Of a stretch of 5,596 nucleotides of DNA, positions 1 through 5,596 are shown piece after piece (position 1 is the stretch's first letter; every line of letters starts with the position of its first letter). Source of the stretch: Pyrinomonadaceae bacterium (GTDB lineage Bacteria; Acidobacteriota; Blastocatellia; Pyrinomonadales; Pyrinomonadaceae); assembly GCA_018060305.1 (NCBI GenBank), contig JAGOWF010000193.1:1-5596 (forward strand), written 5' to 3'. The translations under genes were made by a program, and so were the position numbers. The notes below the pieces were generated by a model. The model did not search any database. It worked only from the letters and a program-made list of their open reading frames with translations, and was not told the DNA's origin.

Positions 1-181
1 ACATCGCGACCAGCCCGCCAACGGTGAAGCCGATCTGCTTATAGAAATAGGTATATTGGCTCGCCGAGTCGCTCTCCTTTAGCGAAAACATCGCCGACGC
101 GCTAAACACCATCATCGCGCCAAACAACGCCAGCGCGACCGCGATGCCAAACATAAACCAATCTGGACGTCTCTCTTCCAC
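1..181 (-). CDS. ftsW: FtsW, septal peptidoglycan glycosyltransferase (N-terminal 60 codons only; 3' end beyond window)
   Basis: SEDS-family membrane protein that polymerises lipid II at the division septum together with FtsI. Only the first 60 codons are visible. They read VEERRPDWFMFG, then a hydrophobic segment (about residues 10-31) carrying the family signature MVFSASA, then a short polar periplasmic loop, YFYKQ at about 45-49, and the start of the second membrane helix (GFTVGGLVA). The signature and the YxYKQ element are typical of FtsW/RodA; the position after murD identifies FtsW rather than RodA. The start is GTG at 181-179, immediately after the murD TAA and in the same frame. The alternative ATG at 154-152 would remove the cytoplasmic RPDW stretch that precedes helix 1 in relatives, so GTG is preferred. 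No clear Shine-Dalgarno sequence is seen, which suggests translational coupling to murD. The catalytic loops lie outside the window. Confidence 0.92.
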   Translation of the reverse strand, partial: MEERRPDWFMFGIAVALALFGAMMVFSASAMFSLKESDSASQYTYFYKQIGFTVGGLVAM

Positions 182-1570
182 TTAGGTATTCGCCGATAGC
201 TCGCGGCTATCAGCTATATTCTTTACGGCGGCCTTAAAGACCTCGCCCCGTTCCTCAAAACTCCTAAACATATCAAAGCTCGCACACGCCGGGGCGAGCA
301 GGACTGAATCACCGCTTTCTGCGGCCGCAAAGCCTTTGCCGACAGCATCTTCCAACGAATCGGCCCGCATCATCGGCGCGTGTCCGGCAAGCTGTGATTC
401 AATATTGTCAGCGTCCTCACCGATCAAGACGAGAACACGAACCGACGATTCGATCAACGGAATCAGCGGTGCATATGGGGCATTCTTGCCGCGTCCGCCG
501 AGTATCAAGATCGTCTTGCCGGTCGGGCTGCTCAACGCCTCCAGAGCTTTGCTCGTCGCATCGACGGACGTCGCCTTGGAATCGTTATAGAAGTTCACGC
601 CTGCGATCTCCGCAACAAACTCGATCCGGTGGGCGACACCCTTGAATTCCGCTACGGTCTGGCGCATAGATTCGGGCGATGCACCACATGCCAGGCCTGC
701 CGCCATCGCCGCGAGAACATTCTCGACGTTGTGAAGCCCGCGAAGGAAAACGGCGTCGCGGGTCGTCAGCACCTTTTCCGACCCGTTTGCCCGGCACACC
801 AGGTCCCGGCCGCGAAGGAACATTCCCTCGTCCAATTCCTGCTCGACGCTGAACAACACGACATTCGCCCTTAGTCCGGCGGCCCAACTCGCGGTGATCT
901 CGTCGTCCGCATTCAGGACGGCAACGTCGTCGGACGTCTGATTCATAAACAGGCGGTGTTTCGCACCGGCGTAATCCTGGAATCCCGCATAACGGTCAAG
1001 GTGATTTGGCGTTACGTTCAGGCAAATGCCAACCGTCGGACGAAAATCGACGATCGTCTCAAGCTGAAAACTCGAAAGCTCGGCCACCGTCCAGCCGTCG
1101 TCACGCGAGGTCTCAGCGAGACTCAGCAGCGGTGTGCCGATATTGCCGCCAACTTGCGTTGGGATAGCAGCGTTCTTGAGCACTTCACCGATCAGCGCCG
1201 TCGTTGTCGTCTTGCCATTCGAGCCGGTGATGCCAACGATGCGGCCCTTCATAAAGCGAAATGCAAGCTCGACCTCGCCGATCACTTCGCCGTCCTTTCG
1301 ATCAACGTAGCGGGCGGGGATCGTGTTTGTCGGCACGCCCGGACTAATGACAACCAGATCGATCTGGTCGAGAAGCCAAGATGGGATGTCTCCGCCGATC
1401 AGGCCCACGCCGTGCGATGCCTTAAGTCCACGTGCCGCGTCCGACCAGTCCTCGACCTGCTTCTTGTCGTGCAGTGCAACGGTCGCGCCGCGAGCGGCCA
1501 GAAAGCGCGCCGATTCAATGCCCGACTTACCGGCACCAAGAACGAGCGCTTTTCTGCCTTCGATCTGCAT
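182..1570 (-). CDS. murD: MurD, UDP-N-acetylmuramoyl-L-alanine--D-glutamate ligase
   Basis: Cytoplasmic ATP-dependent ligase that adds D-glutamate to UDP-MurNAc-L-Ala, the second amino-acid step of the peptidoglycan precursor. The 462 residues are slightly longer than E. coli MurD (438). Three Mur-ligase domains are seen: an N-terminal UDP-binding fold (VLGAGKSG at 9-17; SPGVP at 76-80); a central ATPase domain with P-loop GSNGKTT at 116-122, the NHLDRY motif at 189-194, a lysine at 204 in AGAKHRLF that matches the carbamylated lysine, and GLHNVEN at 278-284; and a C-terminal domain with HRIEF at 314-318, NDSKAT at 329-334, LGGRGKN at 357-363 and SFDMFRSFEERG at 431-442. All key residues appear intact. 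The ATG at 1570 is supported because an in-frame TGA lies six codons upstream. No good Shine-Dalgarno sequence precedes it. It follows mraY after a 118-base repeat-containing gap and abuts ftsW. Confidence 0.97.
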   Translation of the reverse strand: MQIEGRKALVLGAGKSGIESARFLAARGATVALHDKKQVEDWSDAARGLKASHGVGLIGGDIPSWLLDQIDLVVISPGVPTNTIPARYVDRKDGEVIGEVELAFRFMKGRIVGITGSNGKTTTTALIGEVLKNAAIPTQVGGNIGTPLLSLAETSRDDGWTVAELSSFQLETIVDFRPTVGICLNVTPNHLDRYAGFQDYAGAKHRLFMNQTSDDVAVLNADDEITASWAAGLRANVVLFSVEQELDEGMFLRGRDLVCRANGSEKVLTTRDAVFLRGLHNVENVLAAMAAGLACGASPESMRQTVAEFKGVAHRIEFVAEIAGVNFYNDSKATSVDATSKALEALSSPTGKTILILGGRGKNAPYAPLIPLIESSVRVLVLIGEDADNIESQLAGHAPMMRADSLEDAVGKGFAAAESGDSVLLAPACASFDMFRSFEERGEVFKAAVKNIADSRELSANT

Positions 1571-1688
1571 ACACTTAGCTGACTTTCAAACAGGATAGAC
1601 AGGATTTACAGGATTCAAAGTCTTGGCCGATATCTGATTTCAATCGTTTTCATCCTATTCATCCTGTCCATCCTGTCCTAATTGATAC
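1571..1688. other. Intergenic gap between mraY and murD, only real gap in the cluster
   Basis: These 118 bases separate the mraY stop codon from the murD ATG, whereas the other junctions in the window are an overlap of 11 bases, a 3-base space and a direct abutment. Most of the gap is filled by the inverted repeat described separately. No open reading frame, tRNA or convincing promoter is seen in it. There is no run of T residues after the hairpin on the minus strand, so a standard intrinsic terminator is not supported. Confidence 0.9.
1588..1678. repeat. Inverted repeat built from 9-base-period ACAGGAT units (large hairpin)
   Basis: The left arm has three ACAGGAT heptamers at 1590-1596, 1599-1605 and 1608-1614, exactly 9 bases apart. 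The right arm has the complement, ATCCTAT at 1652-1658 and ATCCTGT at 1661-1667 and 1670-1676, with the same spacing. The arms pair in a single register (1588-1619 with 1647-1678): 32 positions with 28 pairs, including four G-U wobbles in the minus-strand RNA, and two internal 2x2 mismatches. The loop is about 27 bases (1620-1646). Because the units are both tandem and inverted, slipped pairings by 9 bases are also possible. From general memory, ACAGGAT-type 9-base repeats recur between genes in several bacterial phyla, so this is probably one copy of a dispersed family; the other copies cannot be seen here. Whether it acts in RNA or is a passive insertion is not known. Confidence 0.85.
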
Positions 1689-2840
1689 CTAACGCAGCTT
1701 GAGCGTCGATAAGCTCAGCAACGCAAACAATATCGCCACGATCACAAATCGGAACACGATCTTCGGTTCCTTCCAGCCTGACATCTCGAAATGATGGTGC
1801 AGCGGCGTCATCTTGAAGATGCGCTTGCCGGGATTGCCGCCACGCTTTGTTAGCTTAAACACACCGACCTGCAGCATCACCGATGCCGCCTCCAGGATAA
1901 ACACGCCGCCGATGAAGGGCAGCAAGAATTCCTGTTTCGTAAGGATCGCAACAGTGCCAAGAGCGCCGCCAATGGCCAGCGAGCCGGTGTCGCCCATAAA
2001 CACCTCGGCCGGCGGCGCGTTATACCACAAAAAGCCCAAACTCGCCCCGACCATCGCCCCGCAAAACACCGTCAACTCGGCCGCAGCCGGATTATGCGTG
2101 ATGTCCAGCCGCTCGGCCCATCGTGCATCACTCGCGAGGTATGTCAGGGCCGTCAACGCCGCCATTGCTATAAACGCCACGCTGCTGGCCAGCCCGTCGA
2201 GTCCGTCTGTCAGGTTCACGGCATTAGACGAGCCAAGCAGGATAAAAATGATAAACGCCCCGTAAATAATGGGTCCGACCCAGCTAATGCTGAGTGCCGG
2301 ATTTGCCTCGGCCGTGGCCTTGAGAAACGGGATGCTAAAGTTCCATGGATACCCGCTGTATGCCCAGAGCAGGCCCCAAACACACAGCGCGATCGCAAGC
2401 TGTCCGCCGATCTTCTGCCAGGCGGTCAGCCCGAGGCTGCGTTTTTTGACGATCTTAATGTAATCGTCCGCAAAGCCGACGACCGCAAACAGCGTCGTCG
2501 CCCCCAGTGCGATCCACAGATAAAGGCTGTCCGGCCTTGCCCACAACACGGTCGAAATGAATACAGCTCCGATCACCAGAACGCCGCCCATCGTCGGCGT
2601 GCCGCGTTTGTCATGATGCGAGGCCGGGCCCTCTTCACGGATCTCCTGGCCGTATTTCATGTCGGCCAGTTTGCGGATCACGCGGCCGCCCAACAGCAGC
2701 GAGATCAGAAGTGCCGTGACCGCCGCCAACGCCGTTCGAAACGTGACATACTGAATGACGTTGAGGCCTTTGAAGAGATACGATTCGCTCTGGCGCCCGT
2801 ATCCCTGAAAGAGAAACTGATAAAGGAAGTAGTAGAGCAT
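1689..2840 (-). CDS. mraY: MraY, phospho-N-acetylmuramoyl-pentapeptide-transferase
   Basis: Integral membrane enzyme that transfers phospho-MurNAc-pentapeptide from UDP to undecaprenyl phosphate, making lipid I on the inner face of the cytoplasmic membrane. The 383 residues are a little longer than the usual 360 or so. About ten hydrophobic helices are visible. Family motifs are intact: HHDKRGTPTMGG at 75-86, FADDYIK at 123-129 with the catalytic aspartate pair D125-D126, SSNAVNLTDGLDGLA at 204-218, NAPPAEVFMGDTGS at 274-287 with the third catalytic aspartate at 284, and PLHHHFE at 346-352. The added length lies partly in the loop around 165-187 before SWVGP, and partly near the N-terminus (about residues 12-22). 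It starts with ATG 3 bases after the murF stop, so the two are almost surely co-transcribed and coupled. A 118-base repeat-bearing gap follows it before murD. Confidence 0.98.
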   Translation of the reverse strand: MLYYFLYQFLFQGYGRQSESYLFKGLNVIQYVTFRTALAAVTALLISLLLGGRVIRKLADMKYGQEIREEGPASHHDKRGTPTMGGVLVIGAVFISTVLWARPDSLYLWIALGATTLFAVVGFADDYIKIVKKRSLGLTAWQKIGGQLAIALCVWGLLWAYSGYPWNFSIPFLKATAEANPALSISWVGPIIYGAFIIFILLGSSNAVNLTDGLDGLASSVAFIAMAALTALTYLASDARWAERLDITHNPAAAELTVFCGAMVGASLGFLWYNAPPAEVFMGDTGSLAIGGALGTVAILTKQEFLLPFIGGVFILEAASVMLQVGVFKLTKRGGNPGKRIFKMTPLHHHFEMSGWKEPKIVFRFVIVAILFALLSLSTLKLR

Positions 2841-2843
2841 CGC

Positions 2844-4304
2844 TTATCCGGCGTCCTCCAATTTGTACTTCTCCGAGAGCTTTTCTATCACCGCCTCTGT
2901 CCTCACACCGCGCGAGCCTTTTACGAGGACCACATCGCCTCGCCGAATGATATCGGCCAAGCGCTCGCCGGCCGCGGTGGAATCTGCGGCAAATTCGACG
3001 GCGGCGAGTCCGGCATCTCTTGCCCCCTCAATGAGATTGGCCGCAAGGCCACGAACACCGATCAAAAGATCGATACCTGCGTCCGCGATCTTTGCACCCG
3101 TCTCGCGGTGGACAGCGGCTGCACTCTCGCCCAACTCGAGCATCTCACCCGCGACAACGATCCGTCGCGACGTCGATGAGCTTCCCTCGACAAGTGTATC
3201 GACCATCGACAGCAGCGCGGCCGGATTCGAATTATACGAATCGTTGATCACGGTGAAGCCGTCCGCAAAATGCACCACTTCGCCGCGCTGTGTCGGCGGC
3301 TCGACCGAGCTTAGCGAGTTCGCAATATCGGCCACGGGCATATCAAAACTTACGCCGACAGCCGCGGCCGCTAATGCATTGAGGATATTATGCTTACCAT
3401 TCAGCCGGAAAGCGACCTCGGCCGTTTCGCCACCGCTGGCCAATGAAAAACGAGTCTCTCCGAATCGTTCAAACCGAACATTGTCAGCCCGCACATCGGC
3501 ATCCTCCGCAAAGCCGAACGTGATCGTCCGCCCCTGACCTAAGGGTGCCATCGCTGCGGCCAGCGGATCATCGGCATTCAGCACGGCCGTGCCGTCGTCT
3601 TTCATCCCCTCGACGATCTCAGCCTTGGCTTTGGCTACATTCTCGATCGATCCGAGGTGCTCGACATGCACGGGAAGCACGTTTAGCACGACCGCGACGT
3701 CAGGCGGCGTGATGCGGCACAGGCGGGCGATCTCGTTCATTGGCGTGGACATTCCCATCTCGAGAACCGCAAGGTCGTAACTGTTGTCCTTCGCAAGATT
3801 TAATACCGTAAGGGGCAGGCCGAGGCCATTGTTGTAATTCTTGATGTTCCGCAGCACTTTCCGACCGGACGCTGACAGGACGTGCGCGGTCAACTCCTTA
3901 GCCGTCGTCTTGCCCGCGCTGCCCGTGATCGCAACGACGGGCTTTCCCCAATCAAGGTATATGCCGAGCGCCAACCGCTGCAATGCCGCGATCGCATCAT
4001 CAACGAAGATAAGCCGGCTCCTAAACCGCTCGAGCTCGGCCCGACGCTCATCAAATCTATCGGCTCGCACGACGCAGGCGGCAGCGCCTTGCTCAAAAGC
4101 CGCCGGAACATACTTCGTCGCATCCTCAAACTCGCCATTAAAACAATTGTCGCGATACTCAGGCTGTGAGAGCGCAAAAAAGACGCCGCCAGGCTCGACC
4201 TCGCGCGAATCAATCGCAAAAGACCCCACTTCGCGTATCAGCAAAGCGGGATCAATTTCCGTCGCGGCAGCATTCATCCATTTGATTGCGATCTCAAGTC
4301 TCAA
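2844..4304 (-). CDS. murF: MurF, UDP-N-acetylmuramoyl-tripeptide--D-alanyl-D-alanine ligase
   Basis: Cytoplasmic ATP-dependent ligase that adds D-Ala-D-Ala to the UDP-MurNAc-tripeptide, completing the pentapeptide that MraY uses. The 486 residues are near the upper part of the family range. Seen in order: N-terminal substrate domain with FAIDSREVEPGGVFFAL at 29-45; ATPase domain with P-loop GSAGKTT at 128-134, NYNNGLGLP at 156-164, EMGMS at 182-186 and HVEHLG at 213-218; NGKHNILNALAA at 302-313; C-terminal domain with NDSYNSNP at 354-361, GEMLELG at 386-392 and VKGSRGVRTE at 461-470. NDSYNSNP and the NYNNGLGLP element separate MurF from MurE and MurD. The start given is TTG at 4304-4302, overlapping ftsI by 11 bases behind purine-rich AAGAGAAAGAAA. 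The in-frame ATG at 4277-4275, 16 bases after the ftsI stop, would give a protein nine residues shorter and cannot be excluded. murE, the usual gene just upstream, is absent. Confidence 0.96.
   Translation of the reverse strand: MRLEIAIKWMNAAATEIDPALLIREVGSFAIDSREVEPGGVFFALSQPEYRDNCFNGEFEDATKYVPAAFEQGAAACVVRADRFDERRAELERFRSRLIFVDDAIAALQRLALGIYLDWGKPVVAITGSAGKTTAKELTAHVLSASGRKVLRNIKNYNNGLGLPLTVLNLAKDNSYDLAVLEMGMSTPMNEIARLCRITPPDVAVVLNVLPVHVEHLGSIENVAKAKAEIVEGMKDDGTAVLNADDPLAAAMAPLGQGRTITFGFAEDADVRADNVRFERFGETRFSLASGGETAEVAFRLNGKHNILNALAAAAVGVSFDMPVADIANSLSSVEPPTQRGEVVHFADGFTVINDSYNSNPAALLSMVDTLVEGSSSTSRRIVVAGEMLELGESAAAVHRETGAKIADAGIDLLIGVRGLAANLIEGARDAGLAAVEFAADSTAAGERLADIIRRGDVVLVKGSRGVRTEAVIEKLSEKYKLEDAG
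2847..2859 (-). promoter_or_regulatory. Candidate ribosome binding sites for mraY inside the murF 3' end
   Basis: On the minus strand a strong GGAGGA (2859-2854) lies within the last codons of murF, 13 bases before the mraY ATG, longer than the ideal spacing. A weaker GGA (2849-2847) sits 6 bases before the ATG, spanning the murF end. Either could recruit ribosomes, and coupling through the murF stop codon 3 bases upstream may be more important. The assignment rests on position only. Confidence 0.4.
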
Positions 4305-5596
4305 ATTTCTTTCTCTTACTCCATTGTAAAAACACCGGCTCGCGCACGCGCGGCAGTAATGCTGTCAGCTTGCCGGGCACATTCAGCCTCTTATCGCTCG
4401 CCGGCTTACTGTCCTTCTTCCCTTTCTTCTCGCCGGGCCGCTCCGCCGGTTTGCTGCTCTCTTTGACATCAACTTCCTTCGCGGGTGTCTTTGCCAACGT
4501 CTTTTCGCTCGGTTTCGCCTCGACAGGCGGTTCGGGCTTGACCGGCAGTGTCGTCGGCACGTTCATCAACTTCATTGTGCCCTGTGCGATCTCGCGAAAC
4601 ACCGGCGCCGACACACCCCCGCCGTCACGTGCGCCCGCCTTGGGCTCGTCCATCACAACGGCTACTACGATCTCAGGATCCTCAGCCGGGGCCATGCCGA
4701 TAAATGAAGAGATGTATTTGCTCGAATCAACGGATTTGGTCGATGCGTTAAACTTCCACGCCGTGCCCGTTTTGCCGGCAGCCGTGTAACCGTTCAGTGC
4801 CGCCCGCCGGCCGGTTCCGGTGAGGACGACTTGCCGCAGCATCGTCTTAAGCCCGCGCGCGGCGTCGACCGAAACTACCTGCGTTTTAGCAGGTTCGGTA
4901 ACGGTTTTCGGCTGTTCGTCCGAGTGTCGAATCTCTTTAATTATGTGGGGTTGGATCCTGATTCCGTCATTGCCTATCGTCGCAAACGCGGTCAGCATTT
5001 GCAACGCCGTAACGCTAATTTCATAGCCGATCGACATTGACGCCAGCGAATCGCCGTTCCACTTGTCGGGCGAACGCACAATGCCGGAAACCTCAGCCGG
5101 CAGTTCAATGCCCGTCTTCGCCCCAAAGCCCATCCGCTGGACCAACGCAAAGAAATCATCTCGCCCTACGCTAAGTCCCGTCTTGATCGCGCAGACATTG
5201 CTCGAGTGCGCCATCGCCTGGGCATAACTAACCGTTCCGACCGCGTGAGAATCCGCAAAAGTGTGTCCCGCGACGGTAATCGTCCCGTTCCCTGCGCTGA
5301 TCGTTCCCTCGGGCGATATCATCTTCTTTTCCAGCGCGGCACCATAGGTCACGAGTTTGAACACCGATCCCGGCGCATACACCGACTGGATCGCCTTGTT
5401 GCCAATGTGCTCGGCGGCAGATTCGGTTATCGTGTTTGGGTCGAATGTCGGATAGTTTGCCAGCGCCAGTATCTCTCCGGTTTTCGGCCGCATCACTATG
5501 GCCATTCCCGATTTCGCATCGGCCGAGGCGACACCGCGCTCAAGGGCCTGCTCGGTCAGATACTGTATCGTCGTGTCGATGGTCAGAACTATATCG
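4294..5596 (-). CDS. ftsI: FtsI (PBP3-type) septal peptidoglycan transpeptidase, C-terminal part (5' end beyond window)
   Basis: Class B penicillin-binding protein that crosslinks septal peptidoglycan, anchored in the inner membrane with its catalytic domain in the periplasm. The frame stays open to the window edge, giving 433 visible codons; the membrane anchor and dimerisation domain are outside. Counting from the first whole codon (5595), the transpeptidase domain starts at once with LTID at 4-7 and continues through PKTGEILALANYP at 37-49. The three penicillin-binding motifs are intact: SVFK at 77-80 (catalytic serine codon 5367-5365), SSN at 131-133, and KTGT at 275-278. After the fold ends (about residue 345) there is an 88-residue tail rich in Lys, Pro and Glu instead of PASTA domains. 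The ATG at 5505 is internal, not the start, because conserved domain sequence precedes it. The stop overlaps the murF start. Neighbouring ftsW supports FtsI over other class B PBPs. Confidence 0.95.
   Translation of the reverse strand, partial: DIVLTIDTTIQYLTEQALERGVASADAKSGMAIVMRPKTGEILALANYPTFDPNTITESAAEHIGNKAIQSVYAPGSVFKLVTYGAALEKKMISPEGTISAGNGTITVAGHTFADSHAVGTVSYAQAMAHSSNVCAIKTGLSVGRDDFFALVQRMGFGAKTGIELPAEVSGIVRSPDKWNGDSLASMSIGYEISVTALQMLTAFATIGNDGIRIQPHIIKEIRHSDEQPKTVTEPAKTQVVSVDAARGLKTMLRQVVLTGTGRRAALNGYTAAGKTGTAWKFNASTKSVDSSKYISSFIGMAPAEDPEIVVAVVMDEPKAGARDGGGVSAPVFREIAQGTMKLMNVPTTLPVKPEPPVEAKPSEKTLAKTPAKEVDVKESSKPAERPGEKKGKKDSKPASDKRLNVPGKLTALLPRVREPVFLQWSKRKKFET
4297..4551 (-). other. 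Low-complexity Lys/Pro/Glu-rich C-terminal tail of FtsI
   Basis: Residues 349-404 of the visible FtsI fragment hold 13 lysines in 56 residues, along with many prolines, glutamates and serines, and almost no large hydrophobic residues. This looks like a disordered, strongly basic segment exposed in the periplasm. It is followed by a less biased end of about 29 residues (NVPGKL to the terminal KKFET), which contains two short hydrophobic stretches (LTALLP, VFLQW) and ends in a basic cluster. No PASTA repeat or other known domain is recognised. The reading frame is continuous and murF begins right after it, so the tail is not an obvious frameshift product. Confidence 0.7.

Noticed and set aside
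585..887. 100-codon minus-strand frame inside murD
   Set aside because: An out-of-frame overlap with the conserved murD sequence; Arg/Gly-rich and without any motif.
956..1582. 208-codon open frame on the plus strand, antisense to murD
   Set aside because: Arg-rich translation without a motif, fully inside the complement of murD; a shadow frame.
1571..1650. Separate promoter for murD on the minus strand
   Set aside because: No pair of -35 and -10 like elements with proper spacing stood out, and the sequence is dominated by the repeat; it cannot be excluded for an organism with unknown promoter rules.
1588..1678. Intrinsic terminator after mraY
   Set aside because: The hairpin is long and interrupted with a loop of about 27 bases, and the minus strand lacks a T-run after it; murD and ftsW would be expected to be on the same transcript.
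1588..1678. CRISPR array
   Set aside because: The units are 7-base heptamers on a 9-base period in inverted arms, with no spacers of 30 or so bases.
2094..3179. 361-codon open frame on the plus strand, antisense to mraY and murF
   Set aside because: It crosses the junction of two clear genes on the other strand, its translation is rich in Arg, Gln, Asp and His with no recognisable domain, and it is explained by the codon bias of the genes opposite.
2863..3537. 224-codon plus-strand frame opposite murF
   Set aside because: Ser/Thr/Pro/Ala-rich composition typical of the reverse complement of a coding frame; no domain or initiation signal.
4286..4789. 167-codon plus-strand frame rich in Leu, Ser, Phe and Gly that resembles membrane segments
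   Set aside because: It is the complement of the Lys/Pro/Glu-rich FtsI tail, and such sequence reads as hydrophobic Phe/Leu/Ser on the other strand; no independent support.

Overview
The window is a stretch of a division and cell wall (dcw) gene cluster. All genes lie on the minus strand, so they read from high to low coordinates: ftsI (5' end outside the window), murF, mraY, murD and ftsW (only its first 60 codons are inside). Every family is recognised from the translated sequence by its catalytic motifs, so the gene calls are firm. The whole cluster is tightly packed except for one 118-base gap between mraY and murD.

Layout in reading direction: 5596-4294 is the transpeptidase part of the septal penicillin-binding protein FtsI, followed by a lysine- and proline-rich tail. 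4304-2844 is MurF, whose TTG start overlaps the end of ftsI by 11 bases. 2840-1689 is MraY, starting 3 bases after the murF stop. 1688-1571 is a non-coding gap holding a 9-base-period repeat arranged as a large hairpin. 1570-182 is MurD. 181-1 is the start of FtsW, whose GTG directly follows the murD TAA in the same frame. No stretch of more than 300 bases lacks a gene.

The genes act together. MurD (D-Glu addition) and MurF (D-Ala-D-Ala addition) build the UDP-MurNAc-pentapeptide in the cytoplasm, and MraY moves the phospho-MurNAc-pentapeptide to undecaprenyl phosphate to make lipid I. FtsW polymerises lipid II at the septum and FtsI crosslinks the product. The usual cluster order is ftsI-murE-murF-mraY-murD-ftsW; here murE is missing from its normal place, as ftsI and murF overlap.

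The organism is a peptidoglycan-making bacterium of moderately high GC. The gene order fits many Gram-negative phyla. The lack of PASTA domains on the FtsI tail and the ACAGGAT-type intergenic repeat suggest a Gram-negative lineage such as Acidobacteriota, but this is a weak inference. No new enzymatic or defence system is visible. The points worth a second look are the repeat hairpin, the missing murE, the FtsI tail and the in-frame murD/ftsW junction.
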